A stretch of 64,000 nucleotides of DNA from Lotus japonicus (lineage: Eukaryota > Streptophyta > Magnoliopsida > Fabales > Fabaceae): positions 5,520,501 to 5,584,500 of the forward strand of contig NC_080042.1 in assembly GCF_012489685.1 (NCBI RefSeq), given 5' to 3'. Shown here in pieces: positions 55,628 to 64,000 of this stretch. Below the pieces are notes generated by a model, which saw only the letters and a list, made by a program, of their open reading frames with translations, was not told where the DNA came from and did no database searches. Made by a program: the position numbers and the translations under genes. Within the stretch, counting starts at the first letter, position 1; each line of letters opens with the position of its first letter.

Positions 55628-56268
55628 GATTAGTCTTCTTCTTTCCTCTCGATCCCTTATACTTCTTCTCCTTCAGTAATAATACCATATCTTATTGGCG
55701 TTCCTTCCTTGTTATTGCTCTTATTATTGTTGGTCTTGTTTTTCACTCTTTTTGATTATGACAAAAAGGGGGAGTACATAAATTGGTTTTGATAAATTTT
55801 TATATTACATAAAACCAGTAGAGGAGAATAAGTATCAATACTTATAGCACATAGATATTGTCAAGCGTCTCAGATAAGGAATACATTTTGAACTAATCTT
55901 GCTTCTAACGCTTTATTCCAATTATATCTGGACAAGACTCTATGTTATTATGTGAGATACGCTAAGTTCTGAAACCATCACTTCTGATGAGTATACATCT
56001 CTTCAAGCGTAAATTCTGATCACATAACCAGACTCCGAATCTAGAATCTTCACAAATTCATCAAGTCATAGATTCAGGGGGATTCAGGGGGAGTCAGGGG
56101 GAGACCCTTGCTCAGAATCAGGTTTTAACCCAGATTCAGAAAGAGCATTGCAAACCGTTACACAAGGATAAGTTTAATCTCTGATCCTTTCTCTCTTGTG
56201 TATTCAGTTTATTGTGAAAAAATTGTTCATCAAAATACTTGTTTTGTCATCATCAAAAATGGGGAGAT
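55628..56268 (+). other. Element C 3' UTR with multiple polypurine tracts
   Basis: AAAAAGGGGGAG near 55,764, three TCAGGGGGA-type words at 56,074-56,108, and AAAATGGGGAGAT immediately before the 3' LTR. Multiplied polypurine tracts are characteristic of Sireviruses. Confidence 0.8.
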
Positions 56269-56778
56269 TGTAAGATCAAGGTTTGATCAGTGGTTGCATT
56301 TCTATGTTTTGATGATTACAATTAAGGTTTTTGATGATGAACAATTGTGGTACCCTAACGTTTGTCTTTTTAAGTTGTGACAAACAGGTTCTGAATCTGA
56401 TCCAAGCCTATTCGTTCAGAAGAAGAAGAACCAAGGGTTACTAAAAAGAGAGCTATTTAATCTATCATGTTCGTTCTGAACAGTGGCAAATACTTCAGAA
56501 GCTCTGAAGATGGAAGCTCTCAAGAAGTTCAGAAGAACTCAAGTCAGAAGTTCTAAAGACCAGATGTTCCAGTGGAACGGTCCAGAAGCAGAAGACTCAA
56601 GTTCTGAGGACTTACAAGAAGTTGGTTCTGAAGACCCAAGCAATACTAGCTCTGACGATCAGAAGTTCTGAGGAACTCGTTCAGTAGCAGAAGTTGCATG
56701 GTCAGAAGAATCCAAGCTTCAATCTAACGATGATCAGAAGCTTCATCAACGTTCATCTGAAGCTCCTTCATCACAAGA
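56269..56778 (+). repeat. Truncated 3' LTR of element C
   Basis: It matches 51,533-52,040 and stops after TCCTTCATCACAAG. The next bases (ATTAAGTGCTC) belong to a Sirevirus ORF3 tail. Confidence 0.9.
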
Positions 56779-57332
56779 TTAAGTGCTCAAGTCTTGGCGA
56801 CTCAATTTGTCACCAGAGAAGACTTTGAAGACCACCGTGACCACATCAACCAGCAGTTCATGACTCTTGCTCAGAAAATCGATCAGCTGCTGACACGCTT
56901 TGGCTAATGGCCAACTCTCTATCCAGAACAATTCGCTTTTACTTTTATGTTTTCAGACAATTGTTCACTTATTATGCATATTTTTATCGTTCCATCATGC
57001 TTATCGTTTTATAACTAACGTTTGCCATGTTTACTATGCATATTATACCTTTCTATTAAATTCTTTTCCCTTTCTTTTTAATAATGCCAAAGGGGGAGAA
57101 AATAGGAATTAGGAATTATAGAAAAGTTAAGATCAAGTTCAAGGTTGTTTCCTTAACCTAACACCAAAGTTTTATACAACTCAGGGGGAGTATACAACTC
57201 AGGGGGAGTAATATGTTTTGAATAAGTTGTTTTTAACATTTATCTTACCCAATTTAGGGGGAGCATAAATTCTTTTTACTCTTGATCATTATCCTTTTCA
57301 ATAAAAATTGTCATTATCAAAAAGGGGGAGAT
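56779..57332 (+). pseudogene. 3' end of another Sirevirus (ORF3 tail, 3' UTR)
   Basis: A frame to TAA at 56,905-56,907 reads VLATQFVTREDFEDHRDHIN and on, identical to the C-terminus of the 793-residue ORF of element A. The following 3' UTR has five AGGGGGAG words (57,088-57,331), the last being AAAAAGGGGGAGAT just before an LTR. Everything upstream has been lost at the joint with element C. Confidence 0.9.
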
Positions 57333-58780
57333 TGTTAAGTTCAAACGTGTTACAACGTGTTTCAATCCTATTTTGATCCTAACAATTTTTATAAATACTT
57401 TTCTCTACTAAAATCTAATTCCAGATGTTAATGACATTTTTCAGAAAATATATATTATAAGGTCGCATGCTTCAACGAATATGCCTAAACCTTATAAGGA
57501 AAAAGAAGTTTACGCAAGATATGATCGCATCGTCCAGTAAACTAGGAAGACACTTATTCTGTATCGTTCTATGCCACGTCATACCTCAGAATTTCAGAAG
57601 AAGTCTTTGAGCGGGAAAGTCAAAATTGTATCTCAACTATTTACCCCATGCTTTAGTCAGAAGGAAACTAATCTGGTCACGTGCAAACTGATTTATCTTT
57701 GAAGAGAGAAGTCTCGATGACCAATGAAGAGGAAAAAGGACAACACGTCAACATCACTTTTCCAAAATGTCTCTCTTCTGCAAAGTAGCCCAAAGCTATC
57801 ACCACCTACTAGCTGACAAAGTACACCTTTTTGGCTAAAGGATAGTTTTGAACAGCAGCATGCATTTAATGAAGCTACCAACCGGAGATTTGAATCAATG
57901 GTTAGATGACACTCACAACGGCTACGAACAACGGCCAGATTTTGTGTCTCAACGGCTACACAACTAGCAAGATCATATATAAAGGACATATCTGAAGATT
58001 GAAGATAAGAAGAGAAAAATTTATTGCAAGAAAAGAAAGAACTCAGAGCAGTTAATCAAAACATTCTTCAAAGCATTAAAAGCTCACAGCAGATTTCCTA
58101 AGAGTCAAATCCGATCTCATACCTCTGCTAAATCAAGAGAGAATACCAAACCTTAAAAGAGTCAAACCTCTTCCCTTACTTCTCTCTTAGATTCTGAACT
58201 CCTGTGTGTTCCAACGTCTTTTCAGAACCCAAAACACTTGAGAGTTCCAGTGCCATAAATTGTCTACACCAACTCTTTTGAGAAGAGATTTCTTGTAGAG
58301 CCAAACAATCTTGTTGATTGTAGGAGGAGTCCTGTACAATACTTGGAGAAGTCTGTGATAATACTAGGAGGAGTCCTGTACAATACTTGGAGAAGTCCGT
58401 GATAATACTAGGAGGAGTCCTGTACAATACTTGGAGAAGTCCGTGATAATACTTGGAGAAGTCCTGTCTAATACTTGTATTGGAGAAGTCCTTGATACTT
58501 GCTAGTGAAAATCTTGGTGGTGGCCAAGTACTGGACGTAGCCCAATCGTTTAGGGTGAACCATTATAAATTCATGTGTGCTGATCGTTCTGCTTTAAATT
58601 CCTGTGTGCTGATCGTTCTGCTTTATTTACTTACTTCCGCTGCACTAAACAGTTTTTGAAAAGTCACCAGAACAATTTTCTTAAGAACTTATCTTCTTTT
58701 CATAAACTAAAGTTTTAACAAGTAATTTTTAAGAACACAATTCAAACCCCCCTTTCTTGTGTTACTTATTTACATATCAA
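57333..58780 (+). repeat. Sirevirus LTR shared by tail and element D (1,448 bp)
   Basis: The ends are TGTTAAGTTC and ATTTACATATCA. It has a polypurine tract on the left and a primer site on the right, so it serves both the partial element before it and element D after it. It is 70 bp longer than the unduplicated LTR of A, explained by one extra ~43-bp unit in the 58,320-58,470 array and a ~27-bp duplication of TTCCTGTGTGCTGATCGTTC around 58,570-58,620. Confidence 0.92.
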
Positions 58781-58794
58781 TTGGCATCAGAGCT
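58781..58794 (+). other. Primer-binding site of element D
   Basis: ATTGGCATCAGAGC follows the LTR end, as in element A. Confidence 0.88.
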
Positions 58795-58838
58795 TAGGCT
58801 CTAGAACTAACATCTTAACAGGTGTAGAGTAAAGATCC

Positions 58839-60602
58839 ATGGCAGAAGATCAAGCTATCGCTACGGGTTCATCCACCAACAAGCCTCCTTTCTTTGATGG
58901 AACCGAATATCCCTACTGGAAGACGCACATGCAACTTTTCATAGAATCCTCAAGCTACAAGTTGTGGGATATCGTTGAAAATGGCAACATCGTCCATAAA
59001 GATGACGCTGGTGAACCCATCAAGAAAGATCAGCTGACAGAAGCTCAACGCAAAGACTATCAACTCAATTCAAAGGCAAAACTATTTCTCTTATGTGCCT
59101 TAAGCAAAGCTCAGTTGGACAAAGTTGATGGACTCGCAACTGCCAAAGAAGTATGGGAAGCTCTAGGGCTTGCCTATGAAGGTACAGCAAATGTACGTCA
59201 AGCCAAAGTAAGTTTACTAGTGGCTGAATATGAAACCTTCAAAATGAAGGAAAATGAAACCATTGATGAAATGTTCGCAAGATTTCAAACCATTATCAAT
59301 GGTCTTCGAAATCTCGATCGCACATACGCACACATTGATCAAATCACAAAAATACTGAGGTGCCTTCCTAAAAGATGGAGACCCAAAGTTACTGCTATCC
59401 AAGAAGCAAGAGATCTTAGCACACTAAAACTTGAAGATCTCCTGGGATCTCTGAAGGTTCATGAGATTGAACTTTCTCAAGATGAAAGCCTAAAGAAGCA
59501 GAAAAACATCGCCTTCAAAGCTAACATCTCCAAAAACAGTCAGACGAAAGAAATGTCTGATGAAGAAGATTCCTCAGAAGAACTGTCCGATGATGAGCAA
59601 GCACTGTTCAACAGAAAGTTCAAAAAGATGTGGATCAAACAACAAAGAGGAAAAGGCCTGAAGAAGGACAACAAAAGAGAATCAAGTCAGAAAAAGAAAT
59701 CCTTTCCACACAAAGGTGAAAGCACCTCAACTGCAGACAAAAGCAACATTACATGTTTCGAATGCAAAAAGCCAGGTCACATCAAACCAGACTGTCCTAG
59801 ACTAGCTAAAAAGCCTGTCAGGAAACCATTCTACAAGAAGAAGAAAGCTCTAGTAACTGGCTGGGATGATTCTGAAAACAACTCTGAAGATGACGAGGAA
59901 GAAGAAGATGAAGAATCTCTATTCGCTCTCATGGCTTCAGTAGATGGATCAGATGATGATGAAGATGATGAGGTAAGATCTGAAAATCTTGAAGAAGAGT
60001 TTAATGAACTGCTTGAACATTCTTACACTTTATCTGAAAAATACAAGAACCTGAAGAAACAGTTTTCCAAGTTGCAAAAAGAACATGAGAAAGTTTTAAA
60101 AGAAAAAGATTCCATTATTCTTGAAAATGAGTTTTTAAAGAAACAAGACTCCACAATGGAAGTATCTGCTTTAAAGAAAAGAATCAAAGTTTTGATTGAT
60201 GATTTATCTACTTTCACAATAGGGCATGACAACTTAGTTAAACTATGTGGAAACAATAGAGACTTATATGATAAAAGTGGTCTGGGTTTTGACAGCAGTG
60301 AACCGTCTAATGAAACTATGTCTGATATATCGTTTACTTCTTCTATTGATAGTGAATCTAAATTTGTTGTGAACTGTTCAATAGAAAGGGAAGGAAAGAA
60401 AATCTTCTATGAGAAGAAGATTCCTCCCAAGCGTGCAACTAACCCTATAGGACCCAAGAAAATCTGGGTACCTAAGAAATCAATAATTCCTGTTGCAGAT
60501 TTACTTAACAGAACGAAGGAAACGCCAACAATGGTACCTGGACAGTGGATGCTCGCGTCATATGACGGGAGAAAAGTCTATGTTCCCCAAGATTCGAGTT
60601 AG
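58839..60602 (+). CDS. Sirevirus D gag, 587 aa
   Basis: Starts [10 protein letters not shown], 45 bp after the primer site. Residues about 20-200 are the Copia gag region ([38 protein letters not shown]). The zinc knuckle [14 protein letters not shown] lies at about residues 306-319, next to lysine-rich RNA-binding text. An acidic stretch ([14 protein letters not shown]) follows, then a coiled coil at about 395-470. Gag forms the virus-like particle that packages element RNA. The C-terminal end overlaps the protease start by 110 nt, with pol one frame forward. Compared with element A it lacks the nonsense codon and keeps the 12-residue acidic segment. Confidence 0.92.
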   Translation: MAEDQAIATGSSTNKPPFFDGTEYPYWKTHMQLFIESSSYKLWDIVENGNIVHKDDAGEPIKKDQLTEAQRKDYQLNSKAKLFLLCALSKAQLDKVDGLATAKEVWEALGLAYEGTANVRQAKVSLLVAEYETFKMKENETIDEMFARFQTIINGLRNLDRTYAHIDQITKILRCLPKRWRPKVTAIQEARDLSTLKLEDLLGSLKVHEIELSQDESLKKQKNIAFKANISKNSQTKEMSDEEDSSEELSDDEQALFNRKFKKMWIKQQRGKGLKKDNKRESSQKKKSFPHKGESTSTADKSNITCFECKKPGHIKPDCPRLAKKPVRKPFYKKKKALVTGWDDSENNSEDDEEEEDEESLFALMASVDGSDDDEDDEVRSENLEEEFNELLEHSYTLSEKYKNLKKQFSKLQKEHEKVLKEKDSIILENEFLKKQDSTMEVSALKKRIKVLIDDLSTFTIGHDNLVKLCGNNRDLYDKSGLGFDSSEPSNETMSDISFTSSIDSESKFVVNCSIEREGKKIFYEKKIPPKRATNPIGPKKIWVPKKSIIPVADLLNRTKETPTMVPGQWMLASYDGRKVYVPQDSS

Positions 60603-63600
60603 ATCTGATGGTGGATGTGTAACCTTTGGTGGAAATCAAAAAGGATTCATTGTTGGAGAAGGTACTGTTGGTAAGGAACCTCTTCCAGTAATTAATAATG
60701 TCTTATTAGTTGAAGGGTTAAAACATAATCTACTTAGCATAAGTCAATTATGTGATAGTGGGTTCACTGTTTCCTTTAATAAAGTGAAGTGTAGTGTTAC
60801 TGATTCCGATGACAAAATCATCTTTGAAGCTCAGAGACAAGGGAATCTATATAAGACGAACTTGGAAAACCTAGCAAATCAAAATGTAACTTGTCTAGTA
60901 TCATCAGAGGATAATACATGGCTTTGGCACAGGAAGCTAGGGCATGCATCCTTAAGGACCATTACTAAAATCATAAGTAATGACTTAGTACGTGGTTTGC
61001 CAAAACTATCTATTAAATCTGATGCTACATGTTCTGCATGTACTCAAAGCAAACAGCATCGTACCTCCTGTCGTGCTAAAAACTTTGTCAGTACTAGCAA
61101 ACCTCTGGACCTCTTACATATGGATTTGGTTGGTCCCACTAGGGTAGCTAGTGTTTCTGGAAAAAGATTTTGTTTTGTCATTATCGATGACTACACAAGA
61201 TTCTGTTGGGTCTACTTCCTAAGAAGCAAGGATGAAACATTCCAAGCATTCAAGATCTTTAGCAAAAGAGTTCAAAATGAAAAGGGCTACTACATCACAG
61301 CCATTCGCAGTGACAGAGGAGGAGAGTTTGTGAATGAAGATTTTGAAAAATTCTGTGCACAAGAAGGTATCAGCCATCAGTTCTCAGCTCCAAGGACACC
61401 ACAGCAAAACGGTGTAGCTGAACGGAAGAACAGATCACTTCAAGAAATGGCAAGGACAATGCTCAGTGAAACTTCCCTACCAAAGTATTTCTGGGCTGAA
61501 GCTATTGAAACTGCATGCTACATTCAGAATAGAATATCTATGCGACCCATGTTGAAAAAGACTCCATATGAACTATGGAAAGATAGAAAGCCAATTGTAT
61601 CGTACTTTCATCCATTTGGATGCAAGTGTTACATTCTCAACACCAAGGACAACATCGGAAAATTTGACAATAAGTCTGATCAAGGAATTCTCCTTGGATA
61701 TTCTTCTCACTCCAAAGCCTATAGAGTTTACAACTCAAGAACAAAAGTTGTTGAAGAACCTATCAATGTCAAGTTTGATGATAGTTCAATCAAGGCCGTT
61801 GATCGTTTAGAAAGAGATTTTCTCAATCTAGACCTATCAGATCATGATGAAGCAGATGACGACACAACAAGAGCTCAACCATCAGAATCAGTTCATGAAG
61901 ATCAATCTCCGTCACCTCTTGGTACTATTCCTGAACAGTCTGACCAAGTCATGACTTCAAGCGGAATCTCACTTCCAAAGGAGTGGAAGTACAGAAGTGA
62001 TCATCCACCAGAGCAAATCATTGGAAGTGTATCAGAAAGAGTAAAGACCAGATCAGCATTCAGAGAAGAATCAAACAGCGCATTCATCTCAGAGATTGAA
62101 CCAAAGAACGTTGAAGAGGCTCTACAAGATGAAGGATGGATTCTGGCTATGCAAGAAGAACTAAATCAATTTGAAAGAAGTCAAGTATGGACCCTAGTTC
62201 CAAGACCAACTGGAAAATCTATCATTGGTACTAAATGGGTCTTCAGAAACAAGATGGATGAAAATGGGAAAGTCACTAGAAACAAAGCGAGACTAGTAGC
62301 ACAAGGTTACAACCAACAAGAAGGAATTGACTACACTGAAACGTTCGCACCAGTTGCAAGAATTGAAGCAATAAGGATACTCCTAGCTTTTGCATGTCAA
62401 CATTCCATCAAGCTATATCAAATGGATGTCAAAAGCGCCTTTCTGAACGGAGTAATTGAAGAGGAAGTCTATGTGAAGCAACCTCCAGGCTTTGAAGAAC
62501 CATCCACTCCAGACTACGTGTACAGGTTGAAGAAAGCTCTGTACGGTTTAAAACAAGCCCCAAGGGCTTGGTATGATCGTCTAAGCAACTTTCTCATGAA
62601 GAATGGTTTTTCAAGAGGAAAGATTGACAACACCCTCTTCAGGAAGCAATTGAAGGACGACTACATCCTTGTACAATTGTATGTTGATGATATCATCTTC
62701 GGTGCAACTAGCGATAAACTGTGTAAAGAATTTTCCACTCTCATGCAAAGTGAATTTGAAATGAGTATGATGGGAGAACTGAAATTCTTTCTGGGACTTC
62801 AAATCAAGCAAGAGAAAGACAAGATCTTCATACATCAGTCCAAGTACATAAAGGATATGCTCAAGAAATACAACATGCACAAGTCAAATGAGATGAGTAC
62901 TCCTATGTATCCCAACACTGTTCTGGACAAAAGTGATGAAAGCTCACCAGTTGACCCAACATCGTACAGAGGGATGATTGGTTCACTTCTTTATTTAACG
63001 TCCAGCAGACCAGACATAATGTTTAGTGTTTGTCTATGTGCAAGGTTTCAGGTAAACCCACAGCAATCTCATCTTAGTGCTATTAAGCGAATCTTTAGAT
63101 ATTTAATTGGTACTGCTAACCTTGGTCTATTATATGAGAAAGGTGAAGATTTCAGGTTGAAAGGATTTTGTGATGCGGATTATGCTGGTGATCGAGTTGA
63201 ACGGAAAAGCACTAGTGGAGGATGTCACTTTCTGGGAAACTGTTTAGTATCCTGGACAAGTAAACGTCAAAGCACTATTTCCTTATCCACTGCTGAAGCT
63301 GAATATGTGGCAGCAAGTTCTTGTTGTACACAACTCCTATGGATAAAGCATCAACTTGAGGATTACAACATTCATGAAAACAAGATACCTCTTTTATGTG
63401 ATAACACAAGTGCCATCAATATTGCCAAGAATCCAGTTCAGCATTCAAGAACAAAGCACATTGAGATCAAACATCATTTCATTAGAGACCTTGTGGCAAA
63501 GGGAAACATTGATATATCTCATATACACACAGAAGATCAACTTGCTGACATACTCACGAAACCTCTTTTAGAAGGCAGATTCTCAGATCTAAGAACAAGG

Positions 63601-63624
63601 ATAAATATGCTCTCTGCTCAATAA
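60493..63624 (+). CDS. Sirevirus D pol: protease-integrase-RT-RNase H
   Basis: Open for 1,043 codons in the +1 frame relative to gag. The protease active-site DSG is in [13 protein letters not shown] (about residues 14-26). The integrase zinc finger starts at WLWHRKLGH (about 142) and the catalytic D-D-35-E residues are D211 (HMDLVGP), D274 (RSDRGGEF) and E310 ([10 protein letters not shown]). RT has [13 protein letters not shown] and catalytic YVDDIIFG (D732, D733). RNase H has [19 protein letters not shown] and LCDNTSAI, and ends [14 protein letters not shown]. All catalytic residues I can check are present. The true start is uncertain, since protease is normally fused to gag and the first ATG here lies just upstream of the active site. 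Confidence 0.93.
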   Translation: MQIYLTERRKRQQWYLDSGCSRHMTGEKSMFPKIRVRSDGGCVTFGGNQKGFIVGEGTVGKEPLPVINNVLLVEGLKHNLLSISQLCDSGFTVSFNKVKCSVTDSDDKIIFEAQRQGNLYKTNLENLANQNVTCLVSSEDNTWLWHRKLGHASLRTITKIISNDLVRGLPKLSIKSDATCSACTQSKQHRTSCRAKNFVSTSKPLDLLHMDLVGPTRVASVSGKRFCFVIIDDYTRFCWVYFLRSKDETFQAFKIFSKRVQNEKGYYITAIRSDRGGEFVNEDFEKFCAQEGISHQFSAPRTPQQNGVAERKNRSLQEMARTMLSETSLPKYFWAEAIETACYIQNRISMRPMLKKTPYELWKDRKPIVSYFHPFGCKCYILNTKDNIGKFDNKSDQGILLGYSSHSKAYRVYNSRTKVVEEPINVKFDDSSIKAVDRLERDFLNLDLSDHDEADDDTTRAQPSESVHEDQSPSPLGTIPEQSDQVMTSSGISLPKEWKYRSDHPPEQIIGSVSERVKTRSAFREESNSAFISEIEPKNVEEALQDEGWILAMQEELNQFERSQVWTLVPRPTGKSIIGTKWVFRNKMDENGKVTRNKARLVAQGYNQQEGIDYTETFAPVARIEAIRILLAFACQHSIKLYQMDVKSAFLNGVIEEEVYVKQPPGFEEPSTPDYVYRLKKALYGLKQAPRAWYDRLSNFLMKNGFSRGKIDNTLFRKQLKDDYILVQLYVDDIIFGATSDKLCKEFSTLMQSEFEMSMMGELKFFLGLQIKQEKDKIFIHQSKYIKDMLKKYNMHKSNEMSTPMYPNTVLDKSDESSPVDPTSYRGMIGSLLYLTSSRPDIMFSVCLCARFQVNPQQSHLSAIKRIFRYLIGTANLGLLYEKGEDFRLKGFCDADYAGDRVERKSTSGGCHFLGNCLVSWTSKRQSTISLSTAEAEYVAASSCCTQLLWIKHQLEDYNIHENKIPLLCDNTSAINIAKNPVQHSRTKHIEIKHHFIRDLVAKGNIDISHIHTEDQLADILTKPLLEGRFSDLRTRINMLSAQ

Positions 63625-64000
63625 AAGGTATGGAAACAAAGGTTTCTATTTTGCAGGTTTCGTTCTTCGAAGAACATCCGCACTGTTCTGTCTCCTCACT
63701 GTTCAACCAGTAGATCAAATCGTTCAACAACTCTCTGTTCAATGAAGTTGCTCTCAGGAAATCTATATCGTTTGGTTAACAGCTGGCAAAGACATTGTTT
63801 AGTTCAATGCATCATTACTCTTGCACGTGCTACAACAGTGAACCTTGAAAGGTCCCATCACATTAAATGCGAAGCAGTTATCTCTCTTACTTTTAACGCG
63901 CGTGGTCTCAACTGCTCAATTGTTTAATAGTTTCTCACTCATGAAAAGAAAACCGCCATCTGCACACCATCCAAAACTGCCATTCCTTATTCCAAATCAA
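63625..64000 (+). other. Element D pol-ORF3 spacer
   Basis: It matches 9,170-9,588 on the other strand. TTTCTATTTTGCAG ending at 63,656 is a plausible 3' splice site ahead of the ORF3 that should begin about 120 bp beyond the window edge. Confidence 0.6.

Larger units (their letters stand above)
51533..56778 (+). mobile_element. Sirevirus-like element C, pol-less
   Basis: The 5' LTR is 51,533-52,772 and a truncated 3' LTR starts at 56,269. Between them are a Met-tRNA primer site, a gag N-terminus fused to a long extra ORF, a 138-codon ORF and repeated polypurine motifs. There is no protease, integrase, RT or RNase H. The 3' LTR stops at about 56,778 where it meets the tail of a different Sirevirus. 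Such an element could only move with enzymes supplied by a relative. Confidence 0.88.
57333..64000 (+). mobile_element. Sirevirus element D (runs off the window)
   Basis: LTR, primer site, gag and a complete-looking pol are present. Sequence after pol matches the pol-ORF3 spacer of element A, so ORF3 and the 3' LTR should follow beyond 64,000. It is same-family as element A but in the opposite orientation. Confidence 0.92.

Overview
This window is nuclear DNA of a flowering plant, most likely a papilionoid legume. The evidence is introns with GT..AG borders, a plant RNF4-type RING gene, Sirevirus, Tnt1-like and Ale-like Copia elements, Tat/chromovirus-type gypsy LTRs, a Cassandra 5S-bearing LTR, a Stowaway MITE and tRNA-derived SINEs. 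The legume assignment rests on the general look of the repeats, not on a search. Most of the window is nested transposable elements. I could build one host gene, a 179-residue RING protein on the minus strand with four coding exons between 17,566 and 27,664, whose exon phases join exactly.

Left part (1-16,227): a decayed Copia tail lies outside a long-TIR DNA element (479-16,227, MULE-like). Inserted in that element, with TTAAG target duplications, is a composite (2,433-15,597). Both outer ends are from a tiny LTR element (TRIM), but it contains an inverted copy of the TRIM internal region fused at the primer-binding site to a Tnt1-like LTR and pol, and then a tandem TRIM array. A Sirevirus (element A, 4,639-14,726, minus) with nearly identical LTRs sits in the first TRIM LTR with GGAGG duplications.

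Middle (16,228-29,000): the RNF4-like gene. Its 8.3-kb first intron holds a large Sirevirus-type LTR carrying an ORF1-only LINE retroposon, a LINE RNase H tail, a gypsy-type LTR carrying a hAT derivative, and a CAA microsatellite. The third intron holds a SINE. From 29,000 to 35,870 I see mainly AT-rich non-coding DNA, a Helitron-like hairpin, a decayed tandem repeat and two head-to-head LTRs.

35,870-46,200: a broken Helitron Rep/helicase segment, then a minus-strand L1-type LINE cut apart by a solo LTR (CCTTC duplication), a gypsy fragment and a TRIM (ACATA duplication). The gypsy fragment is itself split by a solo LTR (GTGAC), which contains a Stowaway MITE (TA), which contains a Cassandra solo LTR (ATTTT). 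46,200-51,532: diverged tandem repeats, a SINE, a truncated Sirevirus-like gag with its LTR, a LINE zinc-binding fragment and a chromovirus-type LTR.

51,533-64,000: Sirevirus-like element C inserted in that chromovirus LTR. It lacks all pol domains but keeps a gag stub, a long extra ORF and a 138-codon ORF. It is followed by the tail of another Sirevirus joined through a shared LTR to element D (plus strand), whose gag and pol are open and whose 3' end runs off the window. A and D are the same family in opposite orientation, and both show the same gag/pol frame offset.
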